Positions 48,973 to 60,527 of a stretch of 64,000 bases of DNA are shown here, one piece after another (the first letter of the stretch is position 1; each line of letters starts with the position of its first letter). The notes below the pieces were generated by a model that was not told where the DNA came from, did no database searches, and saw nothing but the letters and a program-made list of their open reading frames with translations. A program made the position numbers and the translations under genes. Origin of the DNA: Streptomyces filipinensis. Lineage in GTDB: Bacteria; Actinomycetota; Actinomycetes; Streptomycetales; Streptomycetaceae. The DNA is taken from positions 62,001 through 126,000 of the forward strand of contig NZ_BMTD01000007.1 of NCBI RefSeq assembly GCF_014649495.1, written 5' to 3'.

Positions 48973-49980
48973 TCAGGCCGGCGGGCCGGCGATGCGCAGG
49001 GCCGTCGGGGCAGGGGGCGCCGCGGTGTCGGTGGTGCCGGCGGCCTCCGTCCACCAGTCGGCGCCGTCCTCGATGTACCGCAGCAGGACGCCCTCGCGGA
49101 TCGCCCACGGGCAGACGACGGCCCCGCGCAGCCCCATCAGCTTCAGCGCCGTGTGTCCGACGACCGCCCCGGCCAGACTCTGCTCGGCGCGCGGCGCGGA
49201 GATCCCGGGCAGCTGGGCACGCTCGGCGGCGGGCAGCGCGGCGAGAGTACGCACCGCCTCGCGCAGCTCCCGACAGCGCATGTCCCGCTGCACGAACGGG
49301 CCGTACCGCCCCGGTGCCGCACCGCACAGCCGGGCCAGCTGCTGGAACGTACGGGAGCTGACCGCGGCGGTGCGCGGCCGTTCCCAGCGGATCCGTGATG
49401 CCACGTCCCGCAGCTCGTGGCGTACCCGGCGGCGCAGCCCCTTCAGTTCCGCCGACCCCGGCGGGTCCTGGTCGGACAGGTACTCCCGCGTGAGCCGGTT
49501 CGCGCCGAGCGGCAGGGAGGCGGCGAAGTCGGGCAGCCGGCCCCGGCCGAAGGCCACCTCCAGGGAGCCGCCGCCGATGTCGAGCACCGCGAGCGGGCCG
49601 GCGTGCCAGCCCAGCCAGCGCCGGGCCGCCAGGAACGTCAGGTCGGCCTCGGTCTCGCCGGGCAGCGTGCACATGCGGATCCCGGTGCCCGCCGCGACCC
49701 GTCGTAGCACCTCCTGCCGGTTCGGAGCGCTCCGCACCACCGCGGTCGCGAAGGCCAGCGGTCCTGCCGCGTGCCACGTCCGTGCCGTGGCACCGGCCGC
49801 GGCCACCGCCTTGACCAGCAGCTCCACCGCCTCGTCGGCGATGGTGCCGTCCGGACCGACGTGTTCGGACAGGCGCAGCTTCCACTTGACGGTGTGCACC
49901 GGCAGCGGAACGCCGCCCTCCACATCAGCGATCACCAACCGGACCGTGTTCGACCCCGCATCCACCACGCTCACCCGCAT
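48973..49980 (-). CDS. ppx: Exopolyphosphatase/pppGpp phosphatase family protein
   Basis: The 335-residue protein has the actin-like ATPase-fold motifs of Ppx/GppA: VVDAGSNTVRLVIADVEGG at the start, PGETEADLTFLAARRWLG, the phosphate loop LDIGGGSLEVAFGRG, and SLPLGANRLTREYL. The C-terminal part has GAVVGHTALKLMGLRGAVVCPWAIREGVLL. Family enzymes degrade polyphosphate or pppGpp. Length matches the short two-domain form found in Streptomyces. The ATG at 49980 opens the first beta strand. It is single-gene, facing the ABC operon promoter at its 3' end. Confidence 0.93.
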   Translation of the reverse strand: MRVSVVDAGSNTVRLVIADVEGGVPLPVHTVKWKLRLSEHVGPDGTIADEAVELLVKAVAAAGATARTWHAAGPLAFATAVVRSAPNRQEVLRRVAAGTGIRMCTLPGETEADLTFLAARRWLGWHAGPLAVLDIGGGSLEVAFGRGRLPDFAASLPLGANRLTREYLSDQDPPGSAELKGLRRRVRHELRDVASRIRWERPRTAAVSSRTFQQLARLCGAAPGRYGPFVQRDMRCRELREAVRTLAALPAAERAQLPGISAPRAEQSLAGAVVGHTALKLMGLRGAVVCPWAIREGVLLRYIEDGADWWTEAAGTTDTAAPPAPTALRIAGPPA

Positions 49981-50536
49981 GGCCGGGAAGTACCCAGTCC
50001 TCCCGCGACAACCCCTCGCACAGGGGGCGCGCGTGTGCACAGCAGCGGGCCCGCATGCTCCCCGGGAACGGCTCGCGGGACAGTCGGAGGCGGGCCAGGA
50101 GCGGGCCGCGCACGGGCCGGTGTCCACCGGACGCCGGCCCCACGGCGGTGTCCGGGCACATGCCCCGCACACCACGTCCGCCGCAGCCCCGCACACCACG
50201 TCCGTCCGCCTCAGCCCCGGGCGTCCGCAGCCAGGCCTTGGTGCCGTCGGCCGCCGCGAACCAGGTCTGCGCGAGAACGGCCACCTGCACCCCCGCGCGG
50301 CCGACCGGGCGCTGTGCCAGGCGCCCAGACCCGTGACGATCCGCAGGACCCGGACGACCTGCGTCCCCTGGTCCCCGGCACCCGTGAGCACCACAGCGGG
50401 CGGCGGTTCCGCCGTCCGACACCCCTCGCCGCATCCTCCCCGCGTGGACCCTGTCCGGATCTCGGCCCCCGGCCACCCGACCAGCCCGGCCCTGCCCTTA
50501 GATGGCCACCACCACTGTCGGGGCGAGGAGCGGCAC
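49981..50536. other. 556-bp intergenic region with 19-bp direct repeats
   Basis: Between the divergent ppx and monooxygenase genes I see no supported gene. GCCCCGCACACCACGTCCG occurs twice (50162-50180 and 50186-50204, period 24 bases). The sequence is C-rich on the plus strand and holds both promoters. Confidence 0.5.
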
Positions 50537-51718
50537 TTGAGCGGGACGGATGCGACGAGGGTACTGGTGATCGGCGGCGGCATCGCGGGCACCGCGGCCG
50601 CGCTCGGACTGGACAAGGCCGGACACGACGTCACCGTGTACGAGGCACACCCCGACACGGCCGAGGACATCGGGGCGTTCCTCACCCTGGCGAGCAACGG
50701 CATGCGCGCCCTGGCCCAGCTCGACGCCGCGGACGCCGTCACCGCCGTCGGTTTTCCGCTGACTTCGCTGCGGCTCCTCGACAGCCAGGGAGCCGAACTG
50801 ACGCACGCGCCGCTCGGCGAGATGGCCGACCCGGACCTGCGGTACCGCTGTCTGCGCCGCGGCGAGCTGAACGCGGCCCTGCAGGGCGAGGCGGTCCGGC
50901 GCGGCATCCGGCTGAGCCACGGCGCCCGCCTGGTCGACGTCACGGACGGCCCGTACGGCGTCACCGCCCGGTTCGCCGACGGCGGCACGGCCCACGCGGA
51001 CCTCGTCGTCGGCGCCGACGGGCTGAACTCCACCGTGCGCCGGATCCTCACCCCCGGCGTGCGGCCCACCTACGCGGGGCAGCGGGTCTTCTACGGCTAC
51101 AGCGACGCCACACCCGGCGCGGAGGGCACCGGAGTCATCACCATGGTGCGGGGCAGCGAGACCGCCTTCGGATACGCGGCCTCGCCGACCGGGCAGACGT
51201 ACTGGTTCGCCCGCGTGAGCACCGGACCCCTGCCCGCCGGAGCAGCCGCGCACCGCGCCCCGTGGCGCGAGGAGCTGCTGCCGCTGCTGCGCAAGGACCC
51301 CACGCCCGCCGCGGACATCGTCGCCGCGTCCCAGGGCCCCGTGATGGTCACCAACGCCACCGAGATGCCGCTCGGCGCGGTGTGGCAGAAGGGTCGCACC
51401 CTGCTCATCGGCGACGCGGCCCACGCGGCCTCCCCGGCGACCGGCCAGGGGGCCTCGATGGCCCTGGAGGACGCCGTCGTCCTCGCCAAGGCGCTGCGCG
51501 ACCTGCCGGACCCGCAGGCCGCGTTCACCGCCTACGAGCGGCATCGCCGCCCCCGCGTGGAGCACAACATCACCGTCAGCGGCGGCCTCTCCCGCGGCAC
51601 CCGCACGCCGTCCGGCCCGGCGCCCGTCGCGGCCCGTCCCGTCGAGCCGGACGAGGCGCTGCTCCGCCAGCTGGCCTGGGACAGCCCGTTGCCCGCCGAC
51701 CCGCCCGCGCGGCCCTGA
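50537..51718 (+). CDS. FAD-dependent monooxygenase
   Basis: The 393-residue enzyme has the three group A flavin monooxygenase motifs: GxGxxG in VLVIGGGIAGTAAALGLDKAGHDVTVYE, the DG motif VVGADGLNSTVRRIL and the GD motif LIGDAAHAASPATGQGASMALEDAVVLAKAL. The length and lack of a C-terminal thioredoxin fold match aromatic or polyketide hydroxylases. The substrate is unknown and no biosynthetic cluster surrounds it. The start is TTG at 50537, well supported by GAGGAG 8 bases upstream. It is followed by the secreted lectin-propeller gene about 126 bases on. Confidence 0.93.
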   Translation: MSGTDATRVLVIGGGIAGTAAALGLDKAGHDVTVYEAHPDTAEDIGAFLTLASNGMRALAQLDAADAVTAVGFPLTSLRLLDSQGAELTHAPLGEMADPDLRYRCLRRGELNAALQGEAVRRGIRLSHGARLVDVTDGPYGVTARFADGGTAHADLVVGADGLNSTVRRILTPGVRPTYAGQRVFYGYSDATPGAEGTGVITMVRGSETAFGYAASPTGQTYWFARVSTGPLPAGAAAHRAPWREELLPLLRKDPTPAADIVAASQGPVMVTNATEMPLGAVWQKGRTLLIGDAAHAASPATGQGASMALEDAVVLAKALRDLPDPQAAFTAYERHRRPRVEHNITVSGGLSRGTRTPSGPAPVAARPVEPDEALLRQLAWDSPLPADPPARP

Positions 51719-51844
51719 GCGGCGGCCCGCGAACGGACGTACGCGCGCGAAAGTGCAAGAGGCGGAGCACTGGAGTCCATTGCCGGGGAAACCACCGGGC
51801 CGGATCGTTCCGTGCAACCGGCCCTTCGGCAACAAGGAGCACAG

Positions 51845-53641
51845 TTGCGACCCTCGAACCGCGCAGGCGGCGCCCTGGCGGTGTTTTCGGCGACTGCCGC
51901 CCTGGTCCTGGGCGGCGGCCCCGCGTCCCCGGCATCGGCCGCGACCCCCGACGACGCCACCTACACCGTGACCGTGGGCACCCCGGTGCCCTTCACCCAC
52001 CCCACGGACACCCCCGCCAGTCCCTACCTCGACCGGGACGGCACGTTCCACTACCAGCAGTCCGCCGCGCTGTACGGCGCCAAGGACCCACGTACCTGGG
52101 ATTTCTACACCGGCACCGACTTCGACACCGCCGCGTTCGACAAGGCCCTCAGCAAGGCGGTGAACCCCGCCAACCCCGCCGACCGCAACGACGACACCAC
52201 CTGGCGCTGCAACAACAGCCCCACCGGCCGCCAGGCGACGTACGCGCCGAGCGGCTCCGGCTACGCGCAGAAGAACTACTGCGACCTGTCCGGGGTGTGG
52301 GTCGACCCCGACACCGGCGCCTGGTACGGCCTGGTGCACAACGAGTTCACCCCGCAGCCCTTCGGCGACGGACTGCACTACGACGCCATCGACTACGCCG
52401 TCTCCACCGACCGGGGCCGCACCTGGACCGTCAAGAACCACGTGCTCACGTCCCCCTACAGCACCAAACGCGGGGACACCACGGCCTTCCCGAACCAGAC
52501 GTACTCCTACGGCGACGGCGACCAGCGCCTCTTCGTCGACACCGCCTCCGGCTACTTCTACGTCTATTACGGCTCCCGGATCATCGACAAGAGCGGCGGC
52601 TGGAAGGCGTTCTACGAACACGTGGCCCGCGCCCCGATCGCCGCCAAGATGGCCCCCGGCTCCTGGCGCAAGTGGTACGACGGCGCCTGGTCCCAGCCCG
52701 GCACCGGCGGCAGGGAGAGCGACATCGTCCCCGCCGACGCCGGCCACCCCACCGGCTACACCCCCGCCTCCGCCGAGTACGACCCGGCCAACACCGGCAC
52801 CGCCGCCCAGCAGATCGCGGCCGGCAAGATGCCCCCGACCTCACCGCTTTTCGTCATGAACATCGCCTACGACGCCTATCTCGGGCTGTACATCGGCACG
52901 CCCCAGGCCGTCGACCAGAGCGGGAACTCCCCGCAGTACCTCTACGCCACCGACGACCTGACCACCCAGAAGTGGCACCTCGTCGGCGACACCGGCGGCT
53001 ACACCAACGCCTCCTGGTACCGCTGGTTCCTCGACAGCGCCAACCGCACCGGCTCCACGACCGTCGGCCGGTCCTTCCGCTCGTACTGCTCCTTCGGCTG
53101 CTCGCACGACGCCTCCGGCGAGTACGTCGACATCACCGTCGACACCGGGAAGCCCGCCGCCGCGCCCATGGACACCGGCCGCCGCTACCGCATCACCAGC
53201 GGCGCGGGGCGGATCCTCGCCCAGAAGGCCGGTGGCACCGCCACCACCTCGCTGGCCCGGCCCACCGGATCCGGCCGCGACTCCTGGGCCTTCACCCCGA
53301 CCGGCGACGGAGCCTTCACCCTCGCCAACGCCGCGAGCGGCGGGCTGCTCGGCGTCGACTCCACCTCCGCCTCCGGCCGGGCCTGGGGCGCCCGGCCCAC
53401 CGTCACCGCGGCCCCCGCCGGCGGGCCCTGCGTCGGGCAGCAGTGGTTCGTGCTCCCGAACGCGTCCGGCGGCAGCTACCGCCTGGTCAACCGCTACAGC
53501 GGACTCGTGCTCGGCCTCTCCGGCCGTTCCGGCCGGCTCGCCGAGACCACACCGGTGCGCGCCTGGACGGACCGTAGCGGGAGTTCCGTGGGAGCCGGAC
53601 GCAGCGCCGCCGAACAGACCCTGTCCCTCACCGCGACCTGA
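51845..53641 (+). CDS. Secreted propeller protein with C-terminal ricin-type lectin domain
   Basis: The 598-residue precursor has a signal peptide (AVFSATAALVLGGGPASPASA). A beta-propeller-like region (about 60-420) with repeats of Asp/Tyr/Trp-rich strands follows (YAVSTDRGRTWTVKNHVL, YLYATDDLTTQKWHLV). The C-terminal ricin-B domain (about 440-595) has SGRDSWAFTPTGDGAFTLANAASGGLLGVDSTSASGRAW and QWFVLPNASGGSYRLVNRYSGLVLGL. It may be a glycoside hydrolase or lectin; no catalytic residues can be assigned. The start is TTG at 51845, with AAGGAG 5 bases upstream. It should act outside the cell on polysaccharide. Confidence 0.85.
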   Translation: MRPSNRAGGALAVFSATAALVLGGGPASPASAATPDDATYTVTVGTPVPFTHPTDTPASPYLDRDGTFHYQQSAALYGAKDPRTWDFYTGTDFDTAAFDKALSKAVNPANPADRNDDTTWRCNNSPTGRQATYAPSGSGYAQKNYCDLSGVWVDPDTGAWYGLVHNEFTPQPFGDGLHYDAIDYAVSTDRGRTWTVKNHVLTSPYSTKRGDTTAFPNQTYSYGDGDQRLFVDTASGYFYVYYGSRIIDKSGGWKAFYEHVARAPIAAKMAPGSWRKWYDGAWSQPGTGGRESDIVPADAGHPTGYTPASAEYDPANTGTAAQQIAAGKMPPTSPLFVMNIAYDAYLGLYIGTPQAVDQSGNSPQYLYATDDLTTQKWHLVGDTGGYTNASWYRWFLDSANRTGSTTVGRSFRSYCSFGCSHDASGEYVDITVDTGKPAAAPMDTGRRYRITSGAGRILAQKAGGTATTSLARPTGSGRDSWAFTPTGDGAFTLANAASGGLLGVDSTSASGRAWGARPTVTAAPAGGPCVGQQWFVLPNASGGSYRLVNRYSGLVLGLSGRSGRLAETTPVRAWTDRSGSSVGAGRSAAEQTLSLTAT

Positions 53642-53714
53642 GCACCGCGCACCTTGCACACACGGGGCGCCCAACCCCTGCGGGGGTCACGGAACGTGCG
53701 GTTATCCTGCGCCC

Positions 53715-54530
53715 ATGTCGATCATCAACGGGGAATCCGACGCCCGCCTGGCCGTGACCGCGGCCCAGGCGGGCGCCGCCGTGGTCCGAGAGCTCTACGG
53801 CAGCCGGCTCGCACGCTACGACAAGTCCGCCGGAGACTTCGCGACCGAGGCGGACCTCGCCGCCGAGCGGGCCATCCTGGACGTGCTGCGCGCCGCCCGC
53901 CCCGAAGACGCCGTGACCGGCGAGGAGAGCGGCCGCTCCGGCGCCGCCGACGCACCTCGCCGCTGGCTCGTCGACCCGCTGTGCGGCACCCTCAACTACG
54001 CGGTGCGGAACATGCTCGTCGGCGTGAACGTCGCCCTGCGGGAGGGGGACAGGATCACGGCCGCCGCGACCGCCGACCCGTTCAGCGGCGAGGTGTTCTG
54101 GACCGACGGCGACAACGCCCGGCTCCACGGCGACGGCGCCGACGAGCGGCTGACGCCCTGGCCCGGGTCCGCCCTGGTCGACGTCAACCTCGACCCGCCC
54201 TTCCCCAACGCCCCCGGATTCCACGCCACCCGCCTGCTCGCCGACCCCGGCTTCGCCGAACGCTTCCGGCCCCGGGTGGTCTCCAGCACCCTCGCCGTCG
54301 CCTGGGTCGCCGCCGGACGCAGGGCCGCCTACGTCACCGACGGCGACCTGCGCGACAGCGTGCACTTCGCGGCGGGCATCGCCCTGTGCGAGGCGGCCGG
54401 CTGCGTGGTGACCGGACTGTACGGCGAACCCGTGCTCACCGGCGCGCGCGGACTGGTCGCGGCGGCCGACGCGGAGACCCACGCCGCACTGCTGCAGCTA
54501 ATCAACCGCCAGAGGGCGCAGGAGGGTTGA
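53715..54530 (+). CDS. Inositol monophosphatase-family protein with altered metal site
   Basis: The 271-residue protein follows the IMPase fold: KSAGDFATEADLAAERAIL, VTGEESG (Glu70, Glu71), WLVDPLCGTLNYAV and a C-terminal DSVHFAAGIALCEAAGC. In classical IMPases the second motif is DPIDGTxN, and its second Asp binds metal. Here that residue is Cys90, while Asp87 and the C-terminal Asp remain. The activity could be changed or lost. No signal peptide is present. It is followed 44 bases later by the cytokinin-dehydrogenase-like gene and may share its transcript. Confidence 0.88.
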   Translation: MSIINGESDARLAVTAAQAGAAVVRELYGSRLARYDKSAGDFATEADLAAERAILDVLRAARPEDAVTGEESGRSGAADAPRRWLVDPLCGTLNYAVRNMLVGVNVALREGDRITAAATADPFSGEVFWTDGDNARLHGDGADERLTPWPGSALVDVNLDPPFPNAPGFHATRLLADPGFAERFRPRVVSSTLAVAWVAAGRRAAYVTDGDLRDSVHFAAGIALCEAAGCVVTGLYGEPVLTGARGLVAAADAETHAALLQLINRQRAQEG

Positions 54531-54574
54531 CGGCGTTCTCGACGGACGCCGCAGCCGTCTGATGGGATGCCGTC

Positions 54575-55930
54575 ATGACGCCGGCCCACGACCTCGCCGC
54601 CCGCCTCGGCCGGGCCCTGGACACCCGCCCGGAGACGCTCCGCGCGTGCGCGCAGGACTTCGGGCACATCGTGCGGGGCGCCCCGCTCGGCGTGCTGCGC
54701 CCGCGGTCCGCCGCCGAGATCAAGGACCTGCTGGAGTGCGCCGGACCCCAGGGCATCCCGGTGAGCGTGCGCGGCGGCGGCCACTCCCTGTACGGCCAGG
54801 GACAGGCGGACGGCGGGATCGTGCTGGACCTGCGGGCGATGAACCGGGTCGGGCCCGTGACGGACGATCAGGTGAGCGTACAGGCAGGCGCGTTGTGGCG
54901 GGAGCTGCTGGCCGTCACCCTGCCGCACCGGCGTACCCCGGCGGTGCTCACCGACTACCTCGGCGCGGGCATCGGCGGTGTCCTGTCGGCGGGCGGACTC
55001 GGCGGGGCCACCCACCGGCACGGCCTGGTCGCGGACCAGGTCCTGGAGCTGGAGGTGGTGACCGGAGCCGGGGAGCACCGGATCTGCTCACCCGACCGGG
55101 ACCCCGAGCTGTTCCACGCCGTGCTCGCCGGCCTCGGCCAGTGCGCCGTCATCGTGTCCGCCACCCTGCGACTGGTCCCCGCAGCCGCCCGGGTGCGCCG
55201 CTACTGCCTGTACTACGCCGACCTCGGCGGCTGCCTCGCCGACCAGCGCCGGCTCGCCGAGGAGCAGCGCTTCCCCTATCTGGAGGGCCAGGCGCGGCCG
55301 GCCGACGGACCCGGCTGGCAGTACATGATCGAGGCCGTGGCCCCCTACGACGGGCCGTACCCGCTCGACGACCGCACCCTGCTCGCCGGGCTCTCGTACG
55401 ACCCCGCCGCCGTGGAGACGGAGGACCTCGGCTACGGCGAGTTCGCCCACCGCGTGGACACGGACGAGGAGGCCCTGCGGGCCACGGGGGAGTGGCTGCA
55501 CCCCCATCCGTGGCTCAATCTGCTGCTCCCGCACGACAGTGCCGAGTCCGTCGTCCGGGCCGTACTCGCCGACCCGGCCTTCCGCGACCTGCGGGACACC
55601 GGCCTCGTCCTGCTGTACCCGGTGCTCTCCAGCCGGCTGCGCGCCCCCTTCTTCAGCCGCCCGTCCGGGGAAGTCCTGTACCTGTTCGCCCTGTTGCGCA
55701 CGGCCCCGCCCGGCAGCCCCGAGACGGTCGCGGCGATGCTGGCCGCCAACCGCGCCGCGTACGAACTCGCCCGCTCCCGGGGCGGGGTCGCCTATCCCGT
55801 CAACGCCCTGCCCCTGTCGGACGCCGACTGGCAAGACCACCACGGCGTCCGCTGGCCGGCCTTCGCCGAGGCCAAACGGCGCCACGACCCGCACCTCGTC
55901 CTGGCCCGGGGACACGGGATGCGGTTCTGA
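54575..55930 (+). CDS. FAD-linked oxidase, cytokinin dehydrogenase-like
   Basis: The 451-residue protein has an FAD-binding type 4 domain with VSVRGGGHSLYGQGQADGGIVLDLRAMNRVG. The GHS motif places the His that carries covalent FAD in cytokinin dehydrogenases. The C-terminal half keeps the family landmarks HPWLNLLLP, LLYPVLSS, YLFALLRTAPPG and the ending DPHLVLARGHGMRF. Cytokinin dehydrogenases oxidatively remove the side chain of N6-isoprenoid adenines. A close non-cytokinin oxidase is possible. No signal peptide is visible, unlike many plant enzymes. It follows the IMPase gene. Confidence 0.82.
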   Translation: MTPAHDLAARLGRALDTRPETLRACAQDFGHIVRGAPLGVLRPRSAAEIKDLLECAGPQGIPVSVRGGGHSLYGQGQADGGIVLDLRAMNRVGPVTDDQVSVQAGALWRELLAVTLPHRRTPAVLTDYLGAGIGGVLSAGGLGGATHRHGLVADQVLELEVVTGAGEHRICSPDRDPELFHAVLAGLGQCAVIVSATLRLVPAAARVRRYCLYYADLGGCLADQRRLAEEQRFPYLEGQARPADGPGWQYMIEAVAPYDGPYPLDDRTLLAGLSYDPAAVETEDLGYGEFAHRVDTDEEALRATGEWLHPHPWLNLLLPHDSAESVVRAVLADPAFRDLRDTGLVLLYPVLSSRLRAPFFSRPSGEVLYLFALLRTAPPGSPETVAAMLAANRAAYELARSRGGVAYPVNALPLSDADWQDHHGVRWPAFAEAKRRHDPHLVLARGHGMRF

Positions 55931-56012
55931 GGTATCCGCTCCCGAAGAGCCGACGGCGACGACGCGCTCGTCACCGGCCTGTTCTCGCTCCCGCGATCCG
56001 CGCCGCACCCCC

Positions 56013-56969
56013 TCAGCCGTCCGAGAGGGTCGCGTGCGGGGTACGCCGGTAGGTGTTCCGGTACAGGGCGGCGAAGCGGCCCGGGTGGTGGAAGCCCCAG
56101 CGGGCGGCGATCGAGGTGACGGTCTCCCCGCCGCCGGGGTGGGCAGCCACCAGGTCGTGATGGGCGTGCGCGAGCCGTACCCGGCGCAGATGCGCCAGCG
56201 GGGTGGTGTCCAGGTGCCGCCGGAACGCGTACTGCAGGGCCCGGGCCGTCACATGGGCCGCCGCGGCGATGTCGGCGACCGTGACCGGCTGACCGGCGTG
56301 GTCGTCGATGTAGGCGAGGGCACGGCGCAGCATCTCGGGATGGGCGTCCCTGCGGTCGGTCGCGGTGGGCTCGGACAGGGCGGTGTTCGGGAAGGCGTTC
56401 AGGACGCTCGCCGCCAGGTACTGTCCGGCCGTCGCGGCGATCAGCGGCTGGTCGGCGGTCCCCGGATCGCACAGCACATGATCGCGCAGATGGCCGATCG
56501 CGTGACCCAGCTGGCGGGCCGCGACCGCCGAGCGCGGCCGGTGGCCGGTCAGCCGCACCGGTCCTGAGCCGTCCGGACCGGCGGCCACCTGGGCGAGCAG
56601 CGCCGGATCCAGCATCGTGATGGTGTAGCGGGCGTGGTGGATCCGCCCCGAGTACGGCAGGTCGGGCGGCGCGAACAGCACCACGTCACCCGGCCCGAAG
56701 GTGTCGTTCTCGACGCCCGGGAAGCCGTGGTCCCGCACCGTTCCCTCGTGCACCACGCACAGACAGACCCGGCCCAGTGGCGTCACCGAGTAGCTCATCT
56801 CGAAGTCGAGCGCGAGTTCGTCCACGCTCACCGGGGCGATGGCGCTGCGCCGGATCCGGGTCCGGGTGGCCTCGGGCGTGCTGCTGCCGATACGCATCCT
56901 GGCGTAGGCACGGCTGAGGAAGTCTTCCGTCGCCGCCAGATCCGCGCTGTCGAAGGTGAGCGTCTCCAT
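56013..56969 (-). CDS. AraC-family transcriptional regulator
   Basis: The 318-residue protein has an N-terminal cupin-like sensor (about 1-180, with FGPGDVVLFAPPDLPYSG). A C-terminal AraC domain with two helix-turn-helix units follows (AYIDDHAGQPVTVADIAAAAHVTARALQYAFRRHLDTTPLAHLRRVRLAHAHHDL, then GETVTSIAARWGFHHPGRFAALYRNTYRRTPHATL). These proteins activate catabolic or stress genes on ligand binding. It converges with the cytokinin-dehydrogenase-like gene and is divergent from the ANTAR gene. The start ATG at 56969 has GGGGG about 12 bases upstream. Confidence 0.95.
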   Translation of the reverse strand: METLTFDSADLAATEDFLSRAYARMRIGSSTPEATRTRIRRSAIAPVSVDELALDFEMSYSVTPLGRVCLCVVHEGTVRDHGFPGVENDTFGPGDVVLFAPPDLPYSGRIHHARYTITMLDPALLAQVAAGPDGSGPVRLTGHRPRSAVAARQLGHAIGHLRDHVLCDPGTADQPLIAATAGQYLAASVLNAFPNTALSEPTATDRRDAHPEMLRRALAYIDDHAGQPVTVADIAAAAHVTARALQYAFRRHLDTTPLAHLRRVRLAHAHHDLVAAHPGGGETVTSIAARWGFHHPGRFAALYRNTYRRTPHATLSDG

Positions 56970-57101
56970 GTGTGGCGGATGCCCCCGAATCACCTGACTA
57001 TGTAACGCCTGACCAGGCGTTTTTCGTTTTCCGTACGGCTGCCCGCCAGGACGTTCGCCTGGTGGCTGGTGTCGGCATGGCGGGCCGCGCAGGGTGGCGG
57101 C

Positions 57102-57461
57102 ATGATCGGACGCGACGAGCAGACGGACCAGCTGGCGGCACTCCAGGAGGAGGTGGCCCAGCTGCGCCGGGCCGTGGCCTCGCACGCCCTGGTGGACCAG
57201 GCGATCGGCGTGGTCATCACCGCCGCCGGGCTCCGCCCGGAACAGGGCTGGGAGGTGCTCAAGCAGGTCTCGCAGCACACGAACGTCAAACTCCGCGACG
57301 TCGCCCGCTGGGTGGTCCTGTGGCCCTCCAGCGGCCGGTTCCCCGACGACATCCGCCGGGCCCTGTCCGCGGCGGTGGCCCGCGCCCGGGACGCCGAGCA
57401 CGCCGCCGCGTCCGCGCCCGAGAGCGACGGACAGGCCATGAGCTGCGGCCCGGTCAGCTGA
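57102..57461 (+). CDS. ANTAR-domain protein without sensor domain
   Basis: The 119-residue protein begins with a short coiled coil (EQTDQLAALQEEVAQLRRAVASHALV). An ANTAR domain of about 55 residues follows (DQAIGVVITAAGLRPEQGWEVLKQVSQHTNVKLRDVARWVV). ANTAR domains bind tandem hairpins in nascent RNA and prevent termination. No GAF, PAS or response-regulator domain is attached, so activity may be controlled by a partner. ATG 57102 has AGGGTGG nearby; GTG 57069 is an alternative. A small ORF and a strong terminator follow. Confidence 0.85.
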   Translation: MIGRDEQTDQLAALQEEVAQLRRAVASHALVDQAIGVVITAAGLRPEQGWEVLKQVSQHTNVKLRDVARWVVLWPSSGRFPDDIRRALSAAVARARDAEHAAASAPESDGQAMSCGPVS

Positions 57462-57478
57462 CGAGGCCGGGGTTGTGC

Positions 57479-57691
57479 ATGGGCGCCGCGTGCAACACGA
57501 AGGGGGTGGCCCCGCTCGCGGGCCGTACCCTGCACACGCCGGCAGAGGAAGAGGCCACCCAGGGGGACACGCGCGCCCTCGTGCACGGGGCCCTGGCGGA
57601 GTACCCGCGCGGCGCAGTGGAGCACGGCTCACCCGTCTCCGACGCGGCGGACCCGCCGCGGGAGACCCCGCGGGTCACGGCCCGCCCATGA
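57479..57691 (+). CDS. Small hypothetical protein downstream of ANTAR gene
   Basis: A 70-residue frame (MGAACNTKGVAPLAGRTLHTPAEEEATQGDTRALVHGALAEYPRGAVEHG) starts 17 bases after the ANTAR stop, with GAGG and GGGG upstream. It keeps high GC3 throughout, and its stop codon abuts a strong terminator at 57692. I do not recognise the family. It is short and largely hydrophilic. The placement between a stop and a terminator supports it as the last gene of the ANTAR transcript, but conservation has not been checked. Confidence 0.5.
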   Translation: MGAACNTKGVAPLAGRTLHTPAEEEATQGDTRALVHGALAEYPRGAVEHGSPVSDAADPPRETPRVTARP

Positions 57692-57727
57692 CCGGGGCCC
57701 GGGCCTGCCCGCAGGGCCGGGCCCCGG
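57692..57727 (+). terminator. Strong terminator after ANTAR unit
   Basis: CCGGGGCCCGG (57692-57702) and CCGGGCCCCGG (57717-57727) form an 11-base stem whose loop can fold again (CCTG/CAGG). It begins directly after the stop of the small ORF. Confidence 0.85.
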
Positions 57728-58177
57728 CCGCTGCGTGCTCCGCTCCCCGGCGGCCCGTCCGGCGCTGACCGGCGCTTTCGAACTGCGGCGGCCGGGGCCA
57801 GCGCCTAAGGTGGCGGTGCGGGCAGCCGGGTGCTTGCCTGCTCGGGTCAAGAATCCGGCCCTGCTGACGAAACCACCCTCGGCAGGGGGCCATTGGCCCT
57901 GCTCGACGGTCCCCGGGTCCGGACGGAGGCGTCCGGCGGGCCAGCCGTCCCGGCTACTCGATGGGAGACGGCCCGACTTCACCCCGACCGGAGATCCTGT
58001 GCGATTCCCGGTTTCGGACGCACCGGCTCGGGGACCTCGGTACGAAGGCCGCGTCGACCCCTTTCTCCCGATGTGTTCGTGTGGCCGGCCGTATGCCCGG
58101 GTGTGGCCACCGCGCGTCGGACACCCCTCTTCGCCGGTGCCGGGCCCGCCCCCGTGACCAGCGAAGGAATGGTGGAG
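57728..58177. other. Region upstream of the catalase gene
   Basis: About 450 bases between the ANTAR terminator and the catalase start contain no gene I can support. They should hold the catalase promoter. I could not recognise a sigma-B or OxyR/CatR site with confidence. Confidence 0.4.
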
Positions 58178-60457
<2,280 letters not shown>

Positions 60458-60479
60458 CCGGCCGCGCGCCCGCGGCCGG
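60458..60479. terminator. Hairpin between convergent catalase and SpoIIE genes
   Basis: CCGGCCGCG (60458-60466) and CGCGGCCGG (60471-60479) form a perfect nine-base stem with a four-base loop one base after the catalase stop. Confidence 0.8.
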
Positions 60480-60527
60480 GGCCGTGCCTCCGGACCCGCC
60501 CCGGACCTGCCCGCCGGCGTACGGCTG

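Noticed and set aside
50162..50204. 19-bp direct repeats as an attachment site
   Set aside because: The copies are only 24 bases apart, with no integrase or tRNA gene nearby.
50537..55930. Possible biosynthetic gene cluster from FAD monooxygenase and FAD oxidase
   Set aside because: No synthase, carrier protein or transport gene lies between; intervening genes are a secreted lectin and an IMPase relative.
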